The position numbers and the translations under genes were made by a program. This document shows, one piece after another, positions 1 to 6,216 of a DNA stretch of 6,661 nucleotides. Below the pieces are notes generated by a model, which was not told the DNA's origin, did not search any database, and worked only from the letters and a program-made list of their open reading frames with translations. The stretch's first letter is position 1; each line of letters begins with the position of its first letter. Source of the DNA: Nitrospira sp. (lineage in GTDB: Bacteria; Nitrospirota; Nitrospiria; Nitrospirales; Nitrospiraceae); assembly GCA_025361385.1 (NCBI GenBank), contig JANYAJ010000160.1, positions 1-6,661 of the forward strand, written 5' to 3'.

Positions 1-1593
1 CACTACGACGCGATCATCATCGGGGCCGGTCACAATGGACTTGTGACGGCTTGCTACCTGGCCAAGGCTGGATGGAAAGTCCTGGTGCTGGAACGCCGCT
101 ACATCGTCGGCGGCGCCTGTGTCACGGAAGAAACCTTTCCCGGTTTTAAGGTCTCCACCGCTGCCTATGTGAACAGCCTCTTCCGAAAAGAGATCATCCA
201 GGATCTTGGCCTCGAGTCCTACGGACTGAAGATTCTGGAGCGCAATCCTTCCTCGTTCACGCCCTTCCCCGATGGCACGCATCTCTTGCTCGGCCCCGAT
301 CCGGCACTGAACCATCGGCAGATTGCCAAATTCAGTCTCAAGGACGCGAACGCCTATCCAGCCTATGAAGCCATGCTCGAACGGATGGCGGCAGTCCTCG
401 AACCGTTGCTAACCATGCGGCCGCCGAATCTGGCGACGCTTGGCCTGCAAGACCTCTGGACTCTCTATCAAGCAGGAAAGCCGTTCCAGGCCATGGGGCC
501 CGCCATGAGCGAGGCCTTCGAGATCCTCACCGCGCCGGCACGCCAGATTCTCGATCGCTGGTTTGAATCGGAGGCACTCAAAGCCACCCTCGCCACCGAT
601 GCCGTGATCGGAGCGATGGCCTCTCCTTCGACCCCCGGCACCGCCTACGTCCTCTTCCACCATGTGATGGGAGAGACGAACGGGAAGAGAGGCGTTTGGG
701 GCTATGTGCAGGGTGGCATGGGAGGGATCACGCAATCCCTGGCGGCCGCCGCGCGCGACCTCAAGGTCGAGATCCGTTGTGGGGCCGAGGTTACGAAAAT
801 TCTCGTCAGAGATGGCACAGTCCAGGGCGTAGCCCTGGCAAACGGAGAAGAATGTTCTGCGCCGGTCGTCGCCAGCAACGCGGATGCGCAGGTGACCTTT
901 ACCCGTTTGCTGGATGCGACGCAGCTTCCACCGGACTTTTCCGACGCCGTCGGTCGCATCAACTATGACAGCGCCTCGCTGAAGATCAACGTCGCGCTGA
1001 GTGAACTCCCGAACTTTCTCGCCTGCCCTGGTCTCGATCCAGGCCCGCACCATCGCGGGACCATCCATATCAGCCCGGACCTGGATTACATTGAACGGGC
1101 GTTCGACGAGGCGAAATACGGGCACCCCTCGCAACGGCCCATTCTGGAATGCACGATTCCCTCGGTCGTCGATCCCACCGTGGCTCCGCCGGGCCAACAC
1201 CTCATGTCGATCTTCGTGCAATACGCTCCCTACAAGCTGCGCGGCGCCTCCTGGGACGATCTACGGGAAAGTTTCGCCGACCGGTGCTTCGCCCTCTTGA
1301 ACGAATATGCGCCGAACTTTCAGCGTGCCGTGATCGCCCGGCAAGTCCTGACACCGCTCGATCTCGAACGGACATTCAATCTGACAGGCGGTAATATTTT
1401 CCAAGGTGCGATGACGATGAACCAACTCTTTGCCTGCCGGCCCGTGCCGGGATTCGCCGATTATCATACCCCAATCAATGGCCTCTACCTCTGCGGCGCC
1501 GCCGCCCATCCTGGCGGAGGAGTCATGGGCGCAGCCGGCGCAAATGCTGCGCGGGAAATTCTCCGTTCGTCACGCCGTTTCTCTCCCTTCTAG
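1..1593 (+). CDS. FAD-dependent oxidoreductase, phytoene desaturase/PYROXD2-like (5' partial)
   Basis: The reading frame is open from base 1, so the true start lies just outside the window; 530 residues are visible. The first residues read HYDAIIIGAGHNGL, the Rossmann GxGxxG site for the FAD ADP moiety, followed by a beta-alpha-beta ending at ER near residues 32-33 and an RYIVGGACVTEE segment typical of the carotenoid desaturase/PYROXD2 group (COG1233). The C-terminus has the second FAD signature, GLYLCGAAAHPGGG followed by VMGAAGANAA, at about residues 495-520. The length fits PYROXD2-like proteins, and only a few N-terminal residues seem to be missing. The GTG at 43 lies inside the FAD motif and is not the start. 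Family members are soluble or membrane-associated flavoproteins; carotenoid desaturation is known only for some, so the substrate cannot be assigned. No carotenoid gene neighbours are visible. Its TAG overlaps the stop codon of the convergent next gene. Confidence 0.9.
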   Translation, partial: HYDAIIIGAGHNGLVTACYLAKAGWKVLVLERRYIVGGACVTEETFPGFKVSTAAYVNSLFRKEIIQDLGLESYGLKILERNPSSFTPFPDGTHLLLGPDPALNHRQIAKFSLKDANAYPAYEAMLERMAAVLEPLLTMRPPNLATLGLQDLWTLYQAGKPFQAMGPAMSEAFEILTAPARQILDRWFESEALKATLATDAVIGAMASPSTPGTAYVLFHHVMGETNGKRGVWGYVQGGMGGITQSLAAAARDLKVEIRCGAEVTKILVRDGTVQGVALANGEECSAPVVASNADAQVTFTRLLDATQLPPDFSDAVGRINYDSASLKINVALSELPNFLACPGLDPGPHHRGTIHISPDLDYIERAFDEAKYGHPSQRPILECTIPSVVDPTVAPPGQHLMSIFVQYAPYKLRGASWDDLRESFADRCFALLNEYAPNFQRAVIARQVLTPLDLERTFNLTGGNIFQGAMTMNQLFACRPVPGFADYHTPINGLYLCGAAAHPGGGVMGAAGANAAREILRSSRRFSPF

Positions 1594-2828
1594 TCAGCCC
1601 CAGCCAGCACAGGCTCTACGGCGGATGTCTGCACATGCTCCGACCGAAATCCGAGCCCGATCATCCGGGCTGGAATCCGGCGGAGGAATGGAAACCGTGC
1701 CAGCAGCCGGACCGCGAAGGGCGGCGTCAGTGTGCCCGATCCGCCGAGGACCGGCCTAATGACGCGATTCTGAATCGCGAGCTGCACTCGCTGAGTCATG
1801 TTGGTCGGCCACTCACGCCGCTCTTGGACCAGCCGGAGATCCCCGGTTGTCAGTCGCCCCGCTCGTAACGGCGAAGCCAGAAAATTGGCCGTTGCGACCG
1901 CATCTTGAATGGCGAGATTGATTCCGACGCCACCGACCGGAGACATGGCATGAGCCGCATCGCCGATACAAAGGAGGCCGGGGCGATACCACTGGCGCAG
2001 TCGGTCGACTTGAACCGTCAACAGCTTGATCGGCTCCCAATCGTGAAGTTCACCGACACGGCCGGCCATAAATGGTGCGAGCTGTGCAACCGCATCACGA
2101 AACGCCGGCAGCCCCTTTGCCCGAATCTGCGCCAACGAACCTTTCGCGATCACGAAACCGCATTGCCAATAGTCGCCCCGGTTCAACATGATGAAAATAC
2201 GACCGGTATCGAAGCGGCCTATGGGATCTGACGGATCGCTTGGCCGCCTGGATAGACGAAACCACAGAACATCCATCGGCGCGCCGAATTCTTCCACCGA
2301 CAAGCCTGCATGGGATCGCACGGTCGAGTGCCGCCCGTCCGCTCCCACGACAAGGCTCGCGCGCACTTCGAGCGGACCATCCGGCATATTGGCACGAAGC
2401 CCGACCACAGAGCCTGCTTCCTCGATCAGACCCACCACCTCAGCCTGCATCCGCAAATGAAAGCCAGAATATCGAGCGCCCTCCTCCGCCAGAAAGTCCA
2501 GAAAATCCCACTGCGGAATGAACGCCACGAATCGGCACCGGGTCGAGAGCGTTGAAAAGTCCGCAACGGTCAGAGCCAAATCACCGAACTGTCCGTTGAT
2601 CCGCGAAACTTCCTGATGCGGCAAGGCAAGGAATCGATCCAATAGGCCCAATTCATACAGCACCTCGAGCGTCGAGGGATGAATCGTGTCGCCCCGGAAA
2701 TCGCGAAGAAAGTCGGCATGTTTCTCTAACACCACCACCTCGACGCCGGCTCGGGCCAACAGCAGGCCCAGCATCATCCCCGCCGGGCCGCCCCCCGCAA
2801 TGCAGCAACGCACCGACAGGGTCTTCAT
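1590..2828 (-). CDS. FAD-dependent monooxygenase, PHBH/FAD_binding_3 family
   Basis: This 412-residue protein carries all three fingerprints of group A flavin monooxygenases (p-hydroxybenzoate hydroxylase fold). These are GGGPAG at residues 12-17 with the ribose-binding Glu35, the DG motif GADGR at 162-166, and the GD motif GDAAHAMSPVGGVGIN at 289-304. An RDFRGDTIHPSTLEVL segment at 42-57 is also typical of the family. Such enzymes use NAD(P)H and O2 to hydroxylate aromatic or related small molecules; the substrate here is unknown. The residues after about 375 are basic and may form a C-terminal helix. The ATG at 2828 is supported by a perfect GGAGGT six bases upstream. It is the last gene of a minus-strand run, 36 bases after the tag gene. 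A geranylgeranyl reductase-type flavoprotein is less likely because the DG motif is so clear. Confidence 0.9.
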   Translation of the reverse strand: MKTLSVRCCIAGGGPAGMMLGLLLARAGVEVVVLEKHADFLRDFRGDTIHPSTLEVLYELGLLDRFLALPHQEVSRINGQFGDLALTVADFSTLSTRCRFVAFIPQWDFLDFLAEEGARYSGFHLRMQAEVVGLIEEAGSVVGLRANMPDGPLEVRASLVVGADGRHSTVRSHAGLSVEEFGAPMDVLWFRLSRRPSDPSDPIGRFDTGRIFIMLNRGDYWQCGFVIAKGSLAQIRAKGLPAFRDAVAQLAPFMAGRVGELHDWEPIKLLTVQVDRLRQWYRPGLLCIGDAAHAMSPVGGVGINLAIQDAVATANFLASPLRAGRLTTGDLRLVQERREWPTNMTQRVQLAIQNRVIRPVLGGSGTLTPPFAVRLLARFPFLRRIPARMIGLGFRSEHVQTSAVEPVLAGAD

Positions 2829-2834
2829 AGCCAG

Positions 2835-2840
2835 ACCTCC
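2835..2840 (-). promoter_or_regulatory. Strong Shine-Dalgarno of the FAD monooxygenase gene
   Basis: The minus strand reads GGAGGT, with a six-base gap to the ATG at 2828. It is the best ribosome-binding site in the window and fixes the start of the flavin monooxygenase. Confidence 0.75.
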
Positions 2841-2864
2841 TCTCTTTACTGCAGGCGCGAACCG

Positions 2865-3455
2865 CTAGCGACGGGCACGGATGTAGCAATCGGCCGTATG
2901 GTCATCCACAAGACCCGCCGCTTGCATATAGGCATACATGATCGTGCTGCCGACGAAGCGGAAGCCGCGTTTCTTGAGATCCTTCGGCAGGGTATCGCTC
3001 ACCACATTTGTCGCCGGAACGTCCGACATTCGCTTCCAACGATTGACGATCGGCTCCCCAGCAACAAACGACCAGACATAGGCATCGAACGAACCGAACT
3101 CCTCCTGCACCGCCAAGAAAGCCTTTGCGTTAGTCACCGCCGAGGCGACTTTGAGCCGGTTGCGGATGATGCCGGGATTCGTCAACAACTCGGCCTGCTT
3201 TTTCGCCGTGAATCGCGACACCTTCTTCGGATCGAACGACGCAAAGGCTCGACGATAGCCCTCCCGCCGTAGCAAGATCGTTTCCCACGTGAGGCCCGCC
3301 TGAGCTCCCTCTAGCAGCAGCATCTCGAAATGCTTCCGGTCATCGTGAATCGGCACCCCCCACTCACGGTCATGATAGGTGATGAAATGGGGCTTGGTCC
3401 CGACCCAGCCGCAGCGGGGCTTCCCATCGGACATCGCAGGAGATGGCTTGGTCAT
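2865..3455 (-). CDS. tag: DNA-3-methyladenine glycosylase I
   Basis: Tag removes 3-methyladenine (and 3-methylguanine) from alkylated DNA in the cytoplasm, starting base excision repair. This 196-residue protein aligns along its whole length with E. coli Tag. The zinc ligands Cys4, His17, His175 and Cys179 of E. coli correspond to Cys15, His28, His186 and Cys190 here, with the same spacing within each pair. The catalytic-pocket Glu38 corresponds to Glu49 in LLLEGAQAGLTW, and Tyr16/Trp46 to Tyr27/Trp57. KKRGFRFVGSTIMYAYMQA near residues 160-179 is the conserved C-terminal signature. Neither the ATG at 3455 nor the in-frame ATG at 3434 (MSDGKPRCGW, closer to the usual family N-terminus) has a clear Shine-Dalgarno, so the protein may be 189 residues. 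It lies 34 bases after the peptidase gene and 36 before the monooxygenase, suggesting cotranscription. Confidence 0.96.
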   Translation of the reverse strand: MTKPSPAMSDGKPRCGWVGTKPHFITYHDREWGVPIHDDRKHFEMLLLEGAQAGLTWETILLRREGYRRAFASFDPKKVSRFTAKKQAELLTNPGIIRNRLKVASAVTNAKAFLAVQEEFGSFDAYVWSFVAGEPIVNRWKRMSDVPATNVVSDTLPKDLKKRGFRFVGSTIMYAYMQAAGLVDDHTADCYIRARR

Positions 3456-3489
3456 CAGCGGATAGTCGGCTTCAATCAGCAGCCGCCTT

Positions 3490-3903
3490 CTATGTCGAAG
3501 TGATAGCCAAGGACCATTTCGGCTTCATGCGACCGAAATCGGTCCGTACATGGCGACGAAGGGCACGATTCGAATCGAGCACGACCGGCCCGCGAGGCCC
3601 GCGCCAAAACACCACCCAATGCCAGAACGCGCGGTCCCGGTCTTCGTGCCATTTGATAGCGAGCAATGCCAGATCCGGCAATGCCTCCCACGACGTAAAC
3701 GGCGCCTCTGTTCGAGCCAACCGGAAGCCATATTCCCTGAGCAGCCGACGGACATGGTCCGCCTCTGACCATAAGGCCGGATCCTCGGCAACGATGCCGA
3801 GCCGAGTCGCCATCCGCTTAGCCTGATCGTACTTGACGCCCGCCAGCACTGCCACCGCAGCGATGCCGCACCCGGTTCGTTCGAGCTGGACAACTGGTTT
3901 CAT
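3490..3903 (-). CDS. C39-like/papain-fold cysteine peptidase domain protein
   Basis: This 137-residue protein resembles a stand-alone C39-type (bacteriocin-processing, papain-like) peptidase domain. The expected active-site set is present: Gln6 for the oxyanion hole exactly six residues before Cys12 in RTGCGIAAVAVLAGV, then His95 in FWHWVVFWRG and Asp110 in PVVLDSN. The size fits a bare C39 domain. There is no signal peptide, no membrane segment, and no neighbouring ABC transporter or double-glycine substrate, so a role in peptide export is not supported. It could be a housekeeping protease, a deubiquitinase-like enzyme, or an inactive relative. The ATG at 3903 has GAGG five bases upstream (3909-3912). 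It heads the minus-strand run with tag and the flavin monooxygenase. The assignment rests on motif spacing, so the fold is likely but the activity is unproven. Confidence 0.75.
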   Translation of the reverse strand: MKPVVQLERTGCGIAAVAVLAGVKYDQAKRMATRLGIVAEDPALWSEADHVRRLLREYGFRLARTEAPFTSWEALPDLALLAIKWHEDRDRAFWHWVVFWRGPRGPVVLDSNRALRRHVRTDFGRMKPKWSLAITST

Positions 3904-3993
3904 GCTCGCCTCAATCTGCGCCGTACGGCACGGTGACTGCCACCTGGGTCAGAAACCGAATCCCGCTGTATCATTTACCACAACAACCCGCGC

Positions 3994-4022
3994 ATCTTTC
4001 CCCGATCCCGACACCTTGTCAA
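3994..4022 (-). promoter_or_regulatory. Candidate sigma-70-type promoter for the minus-strand peptidase-tag-monooxygenase operon
   Basis: On the minus strand a perfect -35 hexamer TTGACA (4022-4017) is followed after 17 bases by AAAGAT (3999-3994), which matches the -10 consensus at three positions, including the important second A and final T. The predicted start would leave a leader of roughly 80 bases before the ATG at 3903. The -35 lies in the palindrome CTTGTCAAG, so the plus strand also shows TTGTCA, but no good plus-strand -10 follows at normal spacing. Confidence 0.3.
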
Positions 4023-4041
4023 GACGATCTCTCCCGGTGCC

Positions 4042-4074
4042 GGTATCGGGCATACCTTCACCTGTGATACCTTC
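4042..4074. promoter_or_regulatory. Possible operator: repeated ATACCTTC/GGTATC elements
   Basis: Just upstream of the C-N hydrolase, the octamer ATACCTTC occurs twice in direct orientation (4052-4059 and 4067-4074, a 15-base period). An inverted GGTATC at 4042-4047 pairs with GATACC at 4066-4071, and GGTAT also pairs with ATACC at 4052-4056. Such clustered half-sites between divergent genes often bind a regulator, but no regulator gene is present in the window and short repeats can arise by chance. Confidence 0.25.
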
Positions 4075-4105
4075 GAGGCACACGCGACACAAAGAGTCGA
4101 AGACC

Positions 4106-4888
4106 ATGCCGGCAAACACCTTACGCATTGCGCTCCTCCATCTCGCACCAATCCCGGGCGACCTCGCACGGAACCGGCGGCTCGTCGAAACGGCCGTGAC
4201 CGCCGCCGCACGACTCGGCGCAACCTGGATCATCACACCTGAGCTCGTAGTCACCGGTTATACTTTTTCCGATAGCCTTGGGACGGAGTGGATTCTTCCG
4301 CAGCCAGATGCCTGGATGACACACATGTCCCGGCTCGCGGCCCAACTGCGCGTAACCCTGTTCCTTGCCTGCCCCGAACAGGACCGGAAGTCCGGCAAAC
4401 TCTACAATAGCCTCTTCGTCATCGCCGCAGATGGGACCATCGCCGGCGCACATCGAAAAATTAATACCTTGCGGGTGGGGTCGGAAGCCTGGTCAACCCC
4501 CGGCACCGAGGCGGTCGCTATTCCGGTCGCCCCGTTCACCAGGATCGGCATGATGATCTGCGCAGATGCCTATACCCCGGCGATCGCCAAAGCCCTCCAG
4601 ACGCAAGGAGCCCAGTTGCTGATTTCGTCAGCCGCATGGGCCCCAGGCCATCATGGCCCGAACGGCGAATGGGAACGATGCACCGTCGACACAGGGATCC
4701 CGCTCATCGTCTGCAACAGGACCGGACCGGACAAGACCCTCGATTTTCGCCAAGCTGAGACGGTCGTGGCGAAGGACGGCCGGCGACTCCTGTCGTTATC
4801 GTCGGCACGATCAGCCATATTCACGATCGAGTGGGATCTAGAGACGCAGACGCTGGCGACACAGAACTATCACACGCACTTCCTCTAG
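4106..4888 (+). CDS. Carbon-nitrogen hydrolase, nitrilase superfamily
   Basis: This 260-residue protein has the nitrilase-superfamily Glu-Lys-Cys triad: Glu46 in ITPELVVTGY, Lys118 in AHRKINTLRVG and the nucleophile Cys152 in GMMICADAY. Family members cleave C-N bonds of amides, carbamoyl compounds or nitriles through a thioester on the Cys. The NPxxY-type tail region is replaced by IPLIVCNRTG at about 215-224, where many amidase branches have NRxG. The length matches the short amidase/omega-amidase-like branches, but the CADAY context differs from the more usual CYDxRFP, so the substrate is unassigned. I chose the ATG at 4106 (MPANTLRIALLHLAP) because homologues begin at this beta-strand. 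The frame is open for 91 more codons back to 3833, but that stretch runs antisense over the peptidase gene and has no family similarity. No strong Shine-Dalgarno is visible. It ends inside a palindrome shared with the convergent GNAT gene. Confidence 0.92.
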   Translation: MPANTLRIALLHLAPIPGDLARNRRLVETAVTAAARLGATWIITPELVVTGYTFSDSLGTEWILPQPDAWMTHMSRLAAQLRVTLFLACPEQDRKSGKLYNSLFVIAADGTIAGAHRKINTLRVGSEAWSTPGTEAVAIPVAPFTRIGMMICADAYTPAIAKALQTQGAQLLISSAAWAPGHHGPNGEWERCTVDTGIPLIVCNRTGPDKTLDFRQAETVVAKDGRRLLSLSSARSAIFTIEWDLETQTLATQNYHTHFL

Positions 4889-4901
4889 CCGCCGGCTAGA
4901 G
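4883..4901 (+). terminator. Probable intrinsic terminator between convergent C-N hydrolase and GNAT genes
   Basis: CTCTAGCCGCCGGCTAGAG is a perfect inverted repeat of nine-base arms around one central base. As RNA it can form an eight-base-pair stem with a GCC loop. On the plus strand it is followed by ATCAATTTTG, a short T-tract (4907-4910), so it fits a modest terminator for the C-N hydrolase. The minus-strand direction lacks a T-run. The stop codons of both genes (4886-4888 plus, 4896-4898 minus) lie within the repeat. Confidence 0.45.
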
Positions 4902-5372
4902 ATCAATTTTGAGTTTGCGGCCGCCAGAAATGCTGAATCCCTGCTGCTGATAGAAGGCCAGCGTCCGGTCGAATTGCGGCAGGGGCGGTGTGGTGACTTC
5001 GATCCTGCTCCATCCTCTTGCCTGCCCCACACCCTGAGCCTCCGAGATCAAGGTCGCGCCGACTCCGCTCGATCGATAGGCGGGACGGACAAATAGTTCA
5101 GGGATCGTTCCAAAGGAACCTTCCGCATAGAGGGCATAACATTCATAGAGCGCCAGAAATCCAAGCGGCTCCGGCTGTACCCCATCGCGAGCCAGCAAAA
5201 CGATATACGTGCCATCTTCAATCCAGGATCGAGCCCGCGCTTCCGTCTCCTCCCGATCAACACTAAACGCCTTGGTGCCAATCGAGGCCATGATCTCATG
5301 AAGCAGCTCGCCAACCATCTGAGCGATGATCGGAGCGTCATTCGGCTTGGCGTGATCGATACGAAGTTGCAT
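4896..5372 (-). CDS. GNAT family N-acetyltransferase
   Basis: This 158-residue protein has the GNAT fold. The N-terminal strand MQLRIDHAKPNDAPIIAQMV matches the usual family start. Motif A is IPELFVRPAYRSSGVGATLI at 90-109, with the acetyl-CoA pyrophosphate-binding R-x-x-G-x-G/A loop at 100-106. Motif B lies near 140-146 (FYQQQGF), the common FYxxxGF. Such enzymes transfer acetyl from acetyl-CoA to an amine on a small molecule or protein; the acceptor cannot be inferred. The ATG at 5372 has no Shine-Dalgarno, and it starts three bases after the stop of the preceding 88-residue ORF, so translation is probably coupled to that gene. It closes the minus-strand run that includes RBBP9-like and DUF3365 genes and converges on the C-N hydrolase with seven bases between the stop codons. 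Confidence 0.92.
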   Translation of the reverse strand: MQLRIDHAKPNDAPIIAQMVGELLHEIMASIGTKAFSVDREETEARARSWIEDGTYIVLLARDGVQPEPLGFLALYECYALYAEGSFGTIPELFVRPAYRSSGVGATLISEAQGVGQARGWSRIEVTTPPLPQFDRTLAFYQQQGFSISGGRKLKIDL

Positions 5373-5375
5373 CAG

Positions 5376-5642
5376 TTAATAGGCGAAGGAAGAACAATGT
5401 TGCGCGCGAATACTTCGATGGGCCGCACGTATGGCACGGCAGAAAACCATTCCAGAAGAATGCTCAAACAGTTCGTCCAGCAAGGCCGCAGGCGAGTCGA
5501 AACCGGAGGCGTACCCTCGGGGGCGCACGGTGCGACGAATAAGGAGCACCACGTCTGTGCGCGCCGCCGAGTGGTGAGGCGGCCGGGTCCCCGTTGAGGA
5601 TTTCGATGAGCCGAGAACGATGCTGGCGGACGGTTTCAGCAT
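5376..5642 (-). CDS. Uncharacterised small protein, 88 residues (doubtful)
   Basis: I do not recognise this product. The case for a gene is positional: its ATG at 5642 lies four bases after the RBBP9-like stop, and its TAA lies three bases before the GNAT ATG, so it fills the gap exactly in a packed operon. The central part (about residues 29-65) looks protein-like, with DVVLLIRRTVRPRG followed by a Ser-Pro-Ala and Leu-rich acidic stretch DSPAALLDELFE. The first 28 residues are Ser/Thr/Pro-rich and the end (RAAHRSIRAQHCSSFAY) is basic with few hydrophobic residues, so it may be a frameshifted remnant. Other frames also give plausible pieces: KNAETVRQHRSRLIEILNGD in one near the start, and EWFSAVPYVRPIEVFARN in another, ending in TGA that overlaps the GNAT ATG. 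There is no signal peptide or membrane segment. Confidence 0.4.
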   Translation of the reverse strand: MLKPSASIVLGSSKSSTGTRPPHHSAARTDVVLLIRRTVRPRGYASGFDSPAALLDELFEHSSGMVFCRAIRAAHRSIRAQHCSSFAY

Positions 5643-5646
5643 TCTT

Positions 5647-6177
5647 CTAGACGATGAATTGTTGTAGTAGTGCATACCCATCCTTCCATTCACCGTGCCC
5701 GCTGTCGGCATTGATGTGTCCCGCCTGGCCGATGTCGATGAAACGGCTCCCCCACGACTTCGCACAATGTTCGGCATGGATCACCGAACCGAACGGGTCA
5801 TTGGTACTGGCGACCACGAGACTGCGAAATGCGAATGGGACCATCGGCACGGGCGAAAACCCGCTCGCCGAGGCTGGGAAACACTCGCTCTGCGGATCCG
5901 GCACCGCCACGAGAAACGCGCCCTTCAAGGCCAATGCCGAACGATGGGCCCAATGCGCCACCAAAAGACAGGCGAGGCTATGGGCCACGAGCAGGGGTGG
6001 AGAGGGACAGGCCGCCACGGCCACATCCAGCGCACGGGCCCAATCGTCACAAGCAGGCTGATCCCACTCGCCTAGGTCCACCCGTTGCCAATCGGGATGA
6101 CGCAGCTCCCACAGCGATTGCCAATGATGCGGCATCGAATTGCCAAAACCGGGAAGGATAAGCATGGGCGGTGTCAT
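5647..6177 (-). CDS. RBBP9/YdeN-like serine hydrolase (alpha/beta-hydrolase)
   Basis: This is a compact alpha/beta-hydrolase of the RBBP9/YdeN group. The N-terminus MLILPGFGNSMPHHWQSLWE is the family signature. Counted from the ATG at 6177 (176 residues), the nucleophile is Ser67 in VAHSLACLL (the usual GxSxG varies to AHSLAC), the acid Asp127 in STNDPF and the base His154 in GQAGHINADSGHG. RBBP9 homologues are about 180-190 residues long. They act on small esters or peptides, and the natural substrate is unknown here. A GTG at 6201 extends the protein by eight residues with no family similarity. Neither start has a clear Shine-Dalgarno. ATG at 6177 is preferred because RBBP9-like proteins begin close to the first strand. 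The gene follows the haem-protein gene by 15-39 bases and the stop at 5647 is four bases from the next ATG. Confidence 0.9.
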   Translation of the reverse strand: MTPPMLILPGFGNSMPHHWQSLWELRHPDWQRVDLGEWDQPACDDWARALDVAVAACPSPPLLVAHSLACLLVAHWAHRSALALKGAFLVAVPDPQSECFPASASGFSPVPMVPFAFRSLVVASTNDPFGSVIHAEHCAKSWGSRFIDIGQAGHINADSGHGEWKDGYALLQQFIV

Positions 6178-6216
6178 GGCATCACAGTCATGATGGGACA
6201 CAATGGAGCAGGATCG

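Noticed and set aside
409..1221. Minus-strand open frame of 270 codons
   Set aside because: It lies wholly antisense to the well-supported PYROXD2-like gene, has no recognisable motif and is rich in Arg/Gly/His, as expected for a shadow of GC-rich coding sequence.
43..1593. GTG at 43 as the start of the first flavoprotein
   Set aside because: It falls after the GAGHNG part of the FAD-binding motif encoded at bases 22-39; the frame runs on upstream through the window edge.
3833..4105. In-frame 91-codon N-terminal extension of the C-N hydrolase
   Set aside because: It overlaps the peptidase gene on the other strand, has no family similarity and is Ser/Pro/Thr-rich; ATG at 4106 matches the family N-terminus.
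5397..5597. Plus-strand ORF of 66 residues preceded by GGAAG
   Set aside because: It is Arg-rich, with no recognisable domain, and is antisense to the small ORF in the minus operon; the GGAAG match is short and unremarkable.
5575..5664. Acidic plus-strand stretch between TGA at 5575 and the TAG near 5660
   Set aside because: It is only about 25 codons long, has no good start signal and overlaps the RBBP9 3' end; probably a shadow frame.
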